A stretch of DNA of 64,000 nt from positions 868,001 to 932,000 of the forward strand of contig OX485809.1 of NCBI GenBank assembly GCA_950295325.1, written 5' to 3'. The stretch comes from Polytrichum commune. Its lineage: Eukaryota > Streptophyta > Polytrichopsida > Polytrichales > Polytrichaceae. Under the pieces are notes generated by a model, which made no database searches, was not told the DNA's origin, and saw only the letters and a program-made list of their open reading frames with translations. This document shows positions 1 to 11,300 of this stretch, piece by piece; position 1 is the first letter of the stretch, and each line of letters opens with the position of its first letter. Made by a program: the position numbers and the translations under genes.

Positions 1-560
1 GCCACCACAATGGTGTCCTTGGTTTTCACATTCACAAACCCTAAACCCAACACTCTTAAGTCCTACACTTTAAACTAGGTGGTTATCACTGGTCACCAAT
101 CCATTCCTCTCATAATCTTGATTACTCATTCCAAAGTTATTAACTAACTACGATGGTTTTGTGGATGAGCTAGCTTACCGTGCGTAAACGGAATCGGTGA
201 ACCATATGGAGCCATCGCTCTTGACGACGATGTCGTTGGGGCTATTGAACGGCACGCCCAACCATTTATCGGCCACCACAATGGTGTCCCGGGTTTCCAC
301 ATTCACAAACCCTAAACCCAACACTATTAAATCCTACACTTTAAACTCAATGGTTATCACCGGTCACCGATCCTTTCCTCTCATAATCTTGAATACTCGT
401 TCCAAATGCATCAACTAACTACGATGGTTTTGTGGATGAGCTAGCTTACCGTGCATAAATGGGATCGGTGAACCATATGGAGCCATCGCTCTTGACGACG
501 ATGTCGTTGGGGCTATTGAATGGCACGCCAAACCAATTATCGGCCACCACAATGGTGTCC
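1..560. repeat. 271-bp tandem triplication across an exon/intron border
   Basis: The word GCCACCACAATGGTGTCC recurs at 1, 272 and 543, an exact 271-bp period. Each full unit holds about 95 bp of the 3' end of the lactonase exon, its GTAAGC donor and about 170 bp of the following intron. The units differ by scattered substitutions. Copies at 1-271 and 272-542 are complete units; the third start is inside the intact exon. Confidence 0.9.
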
Positions 561-1789
561 TTGGTTTTCACGTCCACACGTTGGATATATCCCGGTGTCT
601 TCCCTTGGCCTTGTTGACAAATCAACAAGTTCCCTTCCAAGTCGATTGCCATGCCATTTGCCACATCTGTGACCGCAAACACCGTGCTCACCTAGAAATG
701 GGGAAGATTCGGCGGTTACTTATAACGTAAACATGCCTCATTCTAAAACCTACTTTTGGGTGCAAAATGGTTCAAAATATTCCTAAATCTCCACTTTTAG
801 TATTATTCTAAGGATTACCTAATCCAGTGTCGCGTCTCATTGGTGGGGAGAGCCAAAAAGTCAACCTCAGCGCCCGTTCAACACTAACCATTTTAGGTAC
901 ACCTATATAACCACATAAGAAGATCACAAATATGCTCTTTGAAAATTCGTCATGAATTGAGGTTGTCATCTTTACATCATTCGTATGGGATCGGATTCTT
1001 ACTTTACAAGATTAACTAATTGATTCGAGTTTCTTTAATCGCACATCAGAAGTTTCTTTAACCTCCGGATGCAACAGTACTACGTTGGTCTACTTTAGAG
1101 GAGTTGGTTGGTTTGGAAAATGCCCAATTCATGCATAAGAATTTAGACAAATTGCCGGCCAATTTCCGAGGAATCTATTGAACATACATTCTCAACAGTG
1201 GCTGGGGAGATTTTTGAGCAGAATCGGTCGAGATCCTAGTGATTCCAAGTCCAGCCGGTTACATGTTGACATCTTTCGATTTTCCTTTATGAAATTGGGG
1301 TATGTTCCATAGATTCCTCGGAAATGGTGGGTGCTGTTCTTGGAGTCTTGAACTTCAACCGGTTCATCTGTAACTAGAGGTCGGTTCTCCGCGTTCACTG
1401 ATTCTCAAAATCATACAAAAGAAAAATTGACAGAAAGAAGTCAACATGTAACCGATTGGGGTTAGTAAGTTTTTGGATCTAAACCTCTTTCACCCAATTT
1501 TATCCCCCCGTTCATTGTTGCTCACCTCTCCAGTCGCCACCGACACCTTCTTCACCTCCGCATTTTGGCGCCCTGCGGCCGGCGCCCTCTCGGACGAGGA
1601 GAGCATTTCGGAGTATGGGATTTTGAACCGGGAGCTCGCAAAGAAGAATTCATTCGTGGCCGGGTGGTAGACACCACCTTCATGAGCGTCGGTTTTCGCG
1701 ATGAGGTGCACCTTAGGCGCGGGGCCAAGGATCTCAAGAAACTCCGGGTCGCGCACCTGCACGAGGTAGCAACAACAACAACTCCTCAT
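450..1789 (-). CDS. SMP-30/gluconolactonase-like calcium-dependent lactonase, partial gene (two exons in window)
   Basis: Two minus-strand exons join in frame. The first ends at 1526 before a GTGAGC donor; the second runs from 691 (after CTAG) to 450 before a GTAAGC donor. The first encodes DPEFLEILGPAP and DAHEGGVYHPATNEFFF; the second encodes NGMAIDLEGNLLICQQGQG and SPNDIVVKSDGSIWFTDP. These are typical blade sequences of the SMP-30/LRE/gluconolactonase family of six-bladed beta-propellers, which bind a divalent metal and hydrolyse lactones or related esters. The metal-site Glu (HEGG) and the Asn/Asp of SPND are present. The first exon could begin at an ATG at 1789, which has an in-frame stop upstream, or at a splice acceptor before 1756; homologues would decide. 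Later exons must lie left of position 1, so the C-terminal half is missing. The exon end at 450 lies in a tandem array that carries two more partial copies of it. The family is clear; substrate and location are not. Confidence 0.8.
1161..1325. repeat. Inverted repeat in the lactonase intron
   Basis: Arms 1161-1187 and 1300-1325 are reverse complements with about one mismatch (core GAGGAATCTATTGAACATAC), separated by about 110 bp. A second, overlapping pair of shorter inverted arms lies at about 1255-1270 and 1440-1455 (GGTTACATGTTGAC and its complement). These may be remains of a small foldback element. Confidence 0.6.
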
Positions 1790-1944
1790 TATGAGAAACT
1801 TCGGGACTAAGTCAATCTAGACTTATTAATATGCATTGATTTTGGAACATTGTGAAATTGTCTACATGCCATCCTATCAAAGGTTCCTAGGATAGACATG
1901 ACCGAAAGTAACCTTGAATGTGAATTACATCTCTTGTTGTGAAC

Positions 1945-2255
1945 ACCACTGTTGGGCGGGTATTAATATTGACACCAAGCCCCCGCTGCTTATCAGGGCG
2001 ATCAGGGCGATTCTTTAAATTTATAACCGCAGTCCGCAAAATGTTCAAATAACTGGACTTGGATCGACAAATGTGTGGTCCTCAGAAAATCAAAACCCAG
2101 TCAAATAACCATCTACAAAACTGTTGCTTCTTTGTCGGTTCTTTTATAAAAACCACAGGGTCTTTGAATTTTTTTATAAATAACCAGGACTGGAGGTTCT
2201 TTTTACTGTAAAACTTTCAAAACCCTGCAACCGAAGGTTCTTTGCTTCTAATTTG
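1945..2255 (+). repeat. Dispersed repeat shared with 55.3-55.7 kb
   Basis: The stretch with repeated GGTTCTTT words, AACCAGGACTGGAGGTTC and a GGGCGGGTATTAATATTG start resembles, in reverse complement, the sequence at about 55330-55690. It has no coding capacity and is probably an old non-autonomous element. The following stretch to about 3000 holds no gene that I can support. Confidence 0.5.
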
Positions 2256-3039
2256 TATTTGAAAACTGGAATTGGAGATTATCAACAAATTCAAATACCC
2301 ACCTCCACACTGGTAAACACGTGTTGGTTGCATGTACGTGAATGTGTTATTTGTGAAGAATACACATCTACACTAGTGTTTTCACCACAATGCTTCTCAA
2401 AGTATGTGTACTTAGGGTTTCCAACTTTTTGTTCTCAATTTCTTCCCACATATGATTTGGTCTGCAATGTCAATGAGATGATGACCCAAAACATACTCTC
2501 AAGATGCATTATCATCTTCTGGACTAGTATTTTGCCCACACTTAAAATCCTAGTTATGAGCAGCGGTGTGCTGCATTGGGAGTCATTTGGGACTTGCTTT
2601 TCTATATTTGACTGTTTATGAACTATTGAGATCAAATCCAGTTTCACTAATCAACGACTCTTTATTACCTATAACTTTATAATTAACAGGTAAGGTATAT
2701 ACATTCTCCACATGTAAACATCTTGACTCAAAAAGCTATGTGGAGTTTCCGCAGCAATATGATGAAAATAAGACGAAATAACACTCTTATTATTATTTAT
2801 TTTAAAAATAAATTAAAAAATAAAACACACAGACCTAGTTGCTACCAGGGGCGCACCTGGAACGGGCAGTTAGGAGCGGACGGTCCCGTTGGGATATTTG
2901 CAAGGAGGCTCCCTTGTTGCCAAAAACAAACACCCTCGGGAAGCTTGTAATTTTTCTTCGCAACCTCATTAATCCATGTCAACTGAGTGGCCAGGAACGT
3001 CATTTGTGCCATCCCGCACGTAATAATGAAAAAATTTGT

Positions 3040-4835
3040 AATTCTCTTCTCTGTGCAATTAACGGTCCATCAGTGGGATTTTTCATAATCAAAATGCTGA
3101 CAACACAAATGGACTGCCTACCAATGTTGGACTGTGATATAGGGGATTGCATGGCACCAATATGCAGAATAAATGATGGTATCAACCAATGTTGGGGCCG
3201 GTATATAGGTGAATGCATGGTATCAATAAAATCAACATCAACAATAGTATCAAAACTGTACCTATCCGTGCGTATCAAAATTGTGATACCAGTCAAATAC
3301 TGATATTTGGTGGGTATGTCAAGGGGAGAGATTTTTTGAATACCTGAGATATTCTTTGGGTTGATACCATTCTAAACCATATTGATACTCGGGCGGTTTC
3401 ACCTAGGTAGGAAGATTCTTGCATGGTATATAGACCCAAAACAATGACGATATCGAACCAACACTTGGTATCAACATCACGTTTATTCTTATAAGTATCG
3501 ATGTTCAAAAACTAAATACTTACAAATAAGGTGACCAGTAAACCATAAAATAAGAATCAAGAGAGATAGTTTACCGACTACCATCCAGCTCAATACAGAA
3601 TTCTCTTCTCTGTGCAATTAACAATCCTATCTATGCCTACCTACCTATCTACGTTTTCGACCGATTCGTGATTTTCTACTACAGATGGGCTGCACCCAAA
3701 ACATAACGTTGTATGTATCCTTGTAAGCATCGATGTTCAAAGACAGATTAAGGTAACCAAGTAAAATGTGAAATAAGAATCAACAGAGATTATCTATAAA
3801 AATCCATCCAGCTCAATGAAAAGTTCTCTTCTGTGTGCAATCAACCATCAATGGAATTTTCTGAATTTAAAGAATCTGTTGCAAATGGACTTAGTACCTA
3901 ACTACCCTTCCGGTCGTTTCGTAACTTCTGTTACAGATGGGCTTACTTTGCAACATCAGAATAGATATGTTCTTTTAAGTCTCGATTTTCTGAGTATCGA
4001 TATATATTCCTGTAAATATCAATGTTGAAACGTTGACACTTACAAAATGAATGTATCCAATAAACCTCAACATGAGAATCAATGGAGATAGTTTATCCAA
4101 ATCCATTCAGCTCAATGGAGGATGCTCGTCACTCTGTAATTAACCATCAGAATTTTCTGAATTTAAAGCTTCTGTTGCAACTGGACTTAGTATCTAACTA
4201 CCTTTCGACCATTTTATGACTTTTGATGCAGATGAGCTTGCATTGAAACAACACAAGTATCCTTGTAAGTATCGATGTGTAAACACAAGATGAAGGTAAA
4301 CAGTAAACCTCAAAATGAGAATCAACGGAGACAATTTATCCACATCCATTCCGCTCAATGGAGAATTCTCTTCTCTGTGCATTTAACCATCAGTAGGATT
4401 TTCTGAATTTGAAGCTTCTGTTGCAAATGGACTTTATACCTACCCACCTTTTCGACCGTTTCGTAACTTCCGTTAAAGATGGGCTTGCATTGCGACACCA
4501 GAATAGATATATACTTGTACGTATTGATGTCTAAACATCAATACTTACAAACAAAGTTAACCAATAAACCTCAAAATGAGAGTCAACGGAGACAGTTTAT
4601 CCAAATCCATTCAGCTCAATGGAGCACTCTCTTCTCTGTAGAATTAACCATCATTAGGATTTTCTGAATTTGAAGCTTCTGTTTTAGATGGATTTTCTAC
4701 CTACCTAGCCACCCTTTCAACGGTTACGTAATTTCTAATACAGATGGGCCTCCATTCGAACATCAAAATAAACAAGTGAAGGTGACCAGTTAACCTCAAA
4801 AACAAGAATCAACAGAGATAGTTATTCGAGATGCT
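3040..4835. repeat. Degenerate tandem array, units of about 225-300 bp
   Basis: The landmark TTCTCTTCTCTGTGCAATTA and its variants recurs at about 3041, 3599, 3823, 4121, 4365 and 4625. Each unit also carries TTTTCTGAATTTGAAGC, a GACCGTTTCGTAACTTC block, a 'GTAAGTATCGATG' block and AATCCATTCAGCTCAATGG. The first interval is enlarged by an inserted element (about 3192-3441). The short ORFs in the array are not conserved from unit to unit and look non-coding. Confidence 0.85.
3192..3441 (+). mobile_element. Small element inserted in the tandem array; relative in BT1 intron 3
   Basis: It begins GGGGCCGGTATATAGG and ends TATATAGACCCAAAA, which are roughly inverted, and is full of GGTATCAA/GATACC words. 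A diverged relative lies at about 11766-12155. The two share TATATAGGTGAATGCATGG near the left end and CACCTAGGTA/TACCTAGGTA near the right. No coding capacity. Probably a MITE; the ends are approximate. Confidence 0.5.
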
Positions 4836-6842
4836 TTCGGAGGTCCTTTCCATACTCTGAAATCTAAAGCAATCAAAAGGAAGCAAATCAAAAACTAGAA
4901 TGAAATAGAAACACTGAAGAAGTTTAGTATGGTTTAGTTTAATCGAGAAAACACCCTTCCTCTTAGGATCCCTCCAAAGCCTTCATACCTAATTGTTCGA
5001 AACATCAGATATTTGCACCTAAAGCCCTCGGGAAAATTCTCGATTCCAACCAACCAACCTAGAGTGTCAAGATGCATGCGACCACGGAACCGAAGAAAGT
5101 GAGCCGGCAAAGATTGCAGAAAAGCATAAATCATCACCAAATGAACAGGATCGAGTTCTAGGATCACGGAGGAGAGATTCACAGCTGAACACATGTTTAT
5201 TCTTTCACTTGCTCTCTGTGAATTTCGCTCAAAATTCTACAGGCAAAACAATTCCTGCAGTATGAATTGTTGCATTTTAGAAGAATCAGATTTGTTCGTA
5301 CCTCGAAATTGAAACTATTGGAAGCGGAAATCAATCCTTTCACAAAAGAATCAACGGGTCGAAATTCGTTTGGAAATTTGGAGCTCCAACTCTTCCGAAG
5401 TTCGCAGACAGAAGCTCCTCCTCCCCTGCAGAGACTCAGACTGAATGAGAGAACTTAAAGCTCCAAAATTGAGGCAAGGGATGAAAACATTCCGGCCTCG
5501 TGGACCCAATTTCTGAAGATGGCGATAGTGGGAAGAAAAGGCGGGAGCTTTGGTGGAAAACTGGCAGCTTTTCGCGTTGCGGGAATTCCATTTCCCCTGC
5601 TACAGCTGCCGCAACGGACGTAGGAAGGAGGCAGATCGCCGAAGTCGCCAAATTGGGAGAGACGAAGTTCCCCACGTTCCCTGCATATGTTCCCAAAAGC
5701 CCCCATTGTAGTGCCGAATTGAGGCCAGAAGTCTCGACCAATGTTTAAATGGCACGTGTCAAATTAAGTGGATTTATATAATTCTAAATGTTGGACCAGA
5801 GAGACCTCTTAAGATCACATTGAAATCCATGTGAGTCTCTTATAAATCTAAGAGCAAACACCCTAGCTCTCCCCTTCCAATTGATAAATCCTCCGCCTTA
5901 ACCATTAAATGCATGGCAACTACAAAGTCGTCGATTTATGGTCAAAGGACCAGACCGTCGATTTTAAAATCTCCATCGGTGATACTCCTTTACAAGATGT
6001 TTAAGTTAGGTTATGATGCATCTTTTGAATGTTGGGATTGAGCAAAAGACTTAACTTGTACATTCTACACCGTTGAGAAATTGAAATGTGATTATCAAAA
6101 CATTTTCAATAATTTCAAAATACATTTGGCTACTGATGCAGGATTCTAGTTTAGAATTAACACTCCTTCAAGTAAACAAAAATTATTCATGTGCATTGTT
6201 TGACTTTTTGGAAACAAAACCAGACATTTTAGGGGTTAAATTCCAAGTGTCGAACATTTTCACATTAGGAGAGGAAGGAATGAGGGAGGGAGATAAGATA
6301 GAGTACACTTATATTTAAGTTGGACTATATGTTGGCATTTCCAATGATTTGGTACCTTTCTAGCAAAATAATGATCTAATATGTATGGGATATCATGAGG
6401 TTGGGTCTATTTATTGGAAGCATAAGTGAAATAAGTAAAGATGACACCTAGCAAGTGAAAAATAAGGTGCATAGGCAAATTTCAATACCAACCTCATGAG
6501 GATGCAAGCATAAACACAAAGCCTCTTCACATGCAAACTACTGCCATTAATAAGCATATATAGCTTTGCAACAACTACCATGAGGGAAATGTTAGTACAA
6601 TTCACAAGAGCTTCATTCAATGGCCAAGAGGGAATTGTTGCATACAGGCGGTCTTCTCATCCATCCATGTTAAAAACTCAACCCCATGTAGGCTTATGAC
6701 TTATTCATCTCAGATATATTCGACTAGACTAATGCAAGGTCTTTGTAGCTAATTCCGGTATTCAATGAACTCAAAAGTAACCTCCGGCCTGCATATTGTT
6801 TTGATGGATTTTTATGGTGGATGATTGAGAAGCAACATGCTC
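4836..6842. other. Intergenic stretch without a supported gene
   Basis: A G+C-richer island at about 5380-5750 contains ORFs on both strands, for example residues MDPISEDGDSGKKRREL on the plus strand from 5500. None matches a family I know, and splice and start signals do not favour one strand. It could be the promoter and first exon of an unannotated gene, or a relic. The rest is AT-rich and shows nothing coding. Confidence 0.35.
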
Positions 6843-7046
6843 GGGGAGAGAGGGAAGTATCGTATACAAGCGTACTTCTCATCCATCCAACATAAAAGCC
6901 CTAATATAGTATCCATAAAAGACATTGAATTGGTGTACTTGAGGTCATTTGAAATGAATCGGCAACAAACCCAAGAGGGAGTCAAGTTCTTAAATGTTGG
7001 ATGGATTAGATGTAGGCTCGTATACACGATAGTTCCCTCTCACCCC
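6843..7046. mobile_element. Foldback MITE of about 200 bp
   Basis: Left end GGGGAGAGAGGGAAGTATCG and right end (reverse complement) GGGGTGAGAGGGAACTATCG match over about 45 bp, including the CATCCATCCAACAT block. A further partial direct copy of the left arm lies at about 6627-6680 (GAGGGAATTGTTGCATACAG ... CTTCTCATCCATCCATG). No ORF of note and no clear target-site duplication. Confidence 0.65.
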
Positions 7047-7398
7047 ATCATTGTGTCATTTTTCACCATGAGCCTATACTTACAGCCAGTGAACTGAGTT
7101 CCCAATGATGGTTCCCAAAGCTACGAGGGGAACGTGGGCTTGTGCCCGCCTCTATCAGACAGGCCATGAAACGTTGACAAGTGTCCTAGTGCAACTCGAA
7201 TTTTTCTCTCATAGGGCTGGAACCAATCAGAGATGCCCAAGTGGCACAAATTGCACAAATTGCATGGGTGTGAAGCAGTCTGTATCCACAAAGGCCAATG
7301 TGGTGGAAAATCGGAGGGAAAGGGAGCACTGGAATGATTCCATTATGTTGGGTATCATTTCTCCCTCACCAATTAGGTGAACTATAGCGGGACGAATG

Positions 7399-7446
7399 CC
7401 ACGTGTATTATTTTCGGTCCTATCTAATCAAAGATATCCACGTGTC
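7399..7446. promoter_or_regulatory. Pair of G-box (CACGTG) motifs upstream of the BT1-like gene
   Basis: CCACGTGT occurs at 7399-7406 and CCACGTGTCC at 7438-7446, about 0.9 kb upstream of the BT1 start codon and at the left edge of a G+C-rich island (about 7400-7760) that may be the promoter and 5' leader. The CACGTG core is the known binding site of plant bZIP and bHLH factors. Use in this gene is inferred only. Confidence 0.35.
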
Positions 7447-7844
7447 CAACAGGCCACCGCAGCCTCGGGAAATCTCTTGCAGCCTCTCACGGCGGACGCG
7501 GGGAGCCCGTGTCACCGTCCCAGCAGGTTCGGGGACTGGTTATATCAGGTTATTATGTGGGTTGGTTACCGGGGTACCAGGTCACCGATGCTCCTCCTGC
7601 GCCTGCAGGCGCCTGGGTGAAATTCTTTTCTCGAAGTTCACGCCGAGCAACAACGAAATGCGTGGTCGGGGATAACTACGAGACCATTTTTGTAGCTGTA
7701 GAGGTCCGGAGGATTGCTCCGGAAAGAAATGCCGAAGAATCTTGAAGGAATTTGAGGGAGAACGGTGGACGATTGGTTGAGTCTAATTCGACCCTCCGGG
7801 GTGGTTTGAGGAATCGAGGTTTCGGTGTTTTTGCAATTTCACCG

Positions 7845-8350
7845 ACTCTGCATTGGTGTGAGATTTCTTGTTGTGGATTCTCGATCTTTCCAGGGAGCAT
7901 GTGAGATGGTGGGAGTCATCTTGCATGCTGAGAGGTGAATTCTGGCTTTTAGAGTTGCATGGTGCAAGAGGGTAAGGGTGCCAAACAAAAAGGGAAGTAT
8001 GAGGGTGGCATTAGGGGAGGCATCATTAGGATTTTTTAGGATCCTTTCGTGAATTGGTGTAAGATTCCTTGCTGTAAAGTTTTGAGATATCCAGGGACGA
8101 TGTGTGTTCAAAGGTGAATTTGAAGCTTTTGGAGTTCCGTTTTGCAAGAGAGTGAGGGTGAGGAGGTAAATAAGAAGAGAAGCCTTCAGGAGGTATCATT
8201 AGGATTAGTTAGGAGCTTTGCGTTAGAATTGCTAAGAATGTAGGTTAGTGGAAGTGGCAGAGAGGATGTGTTTGATGTGTTTGACATCAACAGGGGATAT
8301 GTCACTATGTCAACACATGTGAGGAATTGAGAATTGGTGTAATTAGGGTT
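7845..8350 (+). repeat. Diverged direct repeat in the probable BT1 leader
   Basis: GCATTGGTGTGAGATTTCTTG at about 7851 recurs as GAATTGGTGTAAGATTCCTTG at about 8051. Each is followed by a CCAGGGA(G/C)(C/G)ATGTG block, an AGAGGTGAATT/AAAGGTGAATT block and a run ending in CATCATTAGGATT/TATCATTAGGATT, so the period is about 200 bp. A fragment (GAATTGGTGTAATTAGGG) recurs just before the start codon. Confidence 0.6.
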
Positions 8351-8357
8351 TTGTGTG

Positions 8358-11300
8358 ATGGGGGATACCATGATGCAATCGTCCAGAGGGGTAGGGGCAG
8401 AGGTTTTCACTGACCCTTACCCTCCCAAGCTTAGGAGAAGTGTGAAACCTTCGAATTGGCAGAGCGAACGCAGGCGATGGCGGGAGGTTTACGAGCAACA
8501 GGAGCCAGAGAGCAGGCCAAAAGCACTCCTGCGAACCCGGGAGAGCAGCCGTAAGATGGGAATTTCAGAGAGACAGAGGTTGCGAAAAGCAGGTGACCTC
8601 ATTGAGCCACAGATCAATTCGTTTGACCTTCAACCCCCTGTTGCACACAGGGTGAAGAGTACTGTCACATTCTCAGAGAGGCAGAGAAGGCGGAAAAGGG
8701 GAACTTTGAATGGCCTTTTCGTTAGTGAAGATGAGTGTTATGATTCCTTGGACCAGCTGTTCCCTGGTGCAAGAGCGGATTACTCCCTCCCTGACACATC
8801 ACAGTGGGTGAATTCATCTCAGACTCTATTGGAGTCTTGGAATTCGAGCATTCGCGGGTTGATGCAGGGGAAGCAAGATTTCTCACCATCACCAAGAATT
8901 TCTGTAGGCAAGGTTAGGGGTGAAGGTAACCCTGATGAATCTGAGTCCATTGCCGAAAATTTGCGGACAAGGAATAGCGTTCCTGAGTTTCCAACGCAGG
9001 GTGAGGAAGAGGGGAAGGAAGAGGATTTGGAGGAGGAGGAGGATGGCCAGGTGGGAATTGAGAAAGAGAAGGAGATGAAATTTAGGTTTAGGCTGAAATT
9101 GGGGTCAAATGGGAGGAGGTTGCTCAGTGGTGCTATTGCTGGTGCTTTCTCGCGCACAATGGTTGCTCCTCTGGAGACGATTCGGACGCACTTGATGGTG
9201 GGCAGCCATGGGCAATCGGTTTCTGAGGTTTTCCACTGGATCATGGACAATGAAGGCTGGACCGGGTTGTTCCGAGGTAATGCCATCAATGTGATTCGTG
9301 TGGCGCCAAGTAAAGCTATCGAGGTAAACATTGCATCGATTCTTGCCTTGCAATCTTTTGTTACAGATGATGGTGGTTGTCAAGTGGTCATTGAGGTAAA
9401 CATCGATTCTTGCTTTGAAGTCATTTGCTACAGATGATAGATTCAAATGGTCATCGAGGTAAACATCGATTCTTGCCTTGCAATCTTTTGCTACATATTA
9501 TTGTTGTCAACTGGTCATTGGTATTGAATCTGCCAATGAGTGGAATCCAAAACCAAATCCCGCTATACCTAGAGCTCCACGGCTGGGGTCGAGTGTCTAA
9601 AGATCACACCCAACCCAACCGTGGAAGGGGGGGGCTGATGGTTAAGAATATTGTCACATGAATTGTGCTGATATTCCACCCTTCACTGCCTTGGGCAATT
9701 TAGGACACCATTCGAGAGCAATGTGGTTTTGTTTCACACCCCTTGTTTCTTCCGAAACGTTTTTTTGCACGCATATTGTAGCTTCTGGCGACTTCCAAAC
9801 TTGACGGAAGGCCACAGCTGTTGTTTGCTGAAGTATGCCGTGGGATTTCATCAAATAATGAGCTATCTATAAATTCAGGAAGTATATGAGACTTCTGTTT
9901 CACTAGGTTTGAAGTAATCAGAATATTGAGGCATTGAAGTAATCAGACTAATATCTGTTTCTTGGCTGTCATGAATTTTATTGCCAGGTTCTCAATAATT
10001 TCTTAGCTTAACCTCATCTGCTGTAAAAATGTTTCCTCGTCTCTTTTGCTAAGATTCAAGATTAGTGATTTCAATGCTTGGACTACTATTTTTATTTATT
10101 TATAGTCAGTTAGGCTAGTGGTGGACATAGGTGTTGTAGTTTCTGAGTATCTCGTCTAAGCCCATGTTAGGAAGTCTCATGGTCCTCCTTGAGGATTTCA
10201 CGGCTACAATATCTCAACTCTGAATTCGAGATTGCTAATTAAACCATGAAGTACTTGCCTGGGTTACAACCTTTCATGGATGTAAAATATGGGGTTCTGG
10301 TAATACACAATAAAGAGATCTTTGAATGTAAAGTTTGGAGTGTTTCTTTGGGAGCACGAAGAACACCAAGTTCATGACTGGGACACATAGACTGATTTTT
10401 ATATATGTATGTAGGAAGATAATTGCCATGACACTCGTTGCTAAGTAGGTAACCGGTTTTAAAGTTGCATAGATTCATGCACGGCATAACATTTCCATTT
10501 CGTTTATTGAGAATAATATGCAATTGAATTTATTTAGTCTAAAAGCATTTAATGCAGGGTGTGTAATAGACAGTAACATATTTGTGTGTCTTGCAGCTAT
10601 TTGCATATGATCAAGTGAAAGGATTTTTGAGTCCAAAGGATGGGAACCCTGGCATGCTAGCCTCTTTGCCGGTATCACCAGTTGCAGGGGCGTGTGCAGG
10701 GATTTCTTCCACAGTTTGCATGTATCCTCTTGAGCTGTTGAAGACCAGACTGACCATACAGGTAAACACTCCATGCATCACTGCTGTATTCAAAATATGC
10801 ACCCCTTTGATTCATGAAAGGCTATAAATTGGGGGCGGGGGATTGGGGCTCCATAAATTAAGAAATTAAATGGGAACTTGACTTAGATATTTATTTCTCA
10901 TGGCCTTTGCAAGTAACTTTACCTAATGGCCATTGCTTTGATAACTACAACCATGAGTAATTTTTAGGTTAAATAGTAGTTGCACGTGTTTTATATTCCT
11001 TGATTATTTCATTGCTTCTTGCATGCCTCAATGGTTTCCGTAGACAACAGTCATTTATCTTGGAACTTACTAGAGATTCAATGAACACAGTGTATATGGG
11101 ATGGAAGGGATAGAGAGGAGAGAACTAGGAGAGGAAGGGAGGGAGGGGTGGGAAGGTAGAATTTACTTGGTATGTCTAAACTACAGCGGTCATATTTCAA
11201 TTGATATGGCGCCCCCTATAGAATCTTCTTTCTCTAAATATTTATGTGGTATTTGTTAAGGGGGGTACACTATTGGACATGGAGGTGAATTTGTAGAATT

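Noticed and set aside
8819-9446. Minus-strand frames of 170 and 113 codons
   Set aside because: They are antisense to BT1 exon 1, which is well supported by homology.
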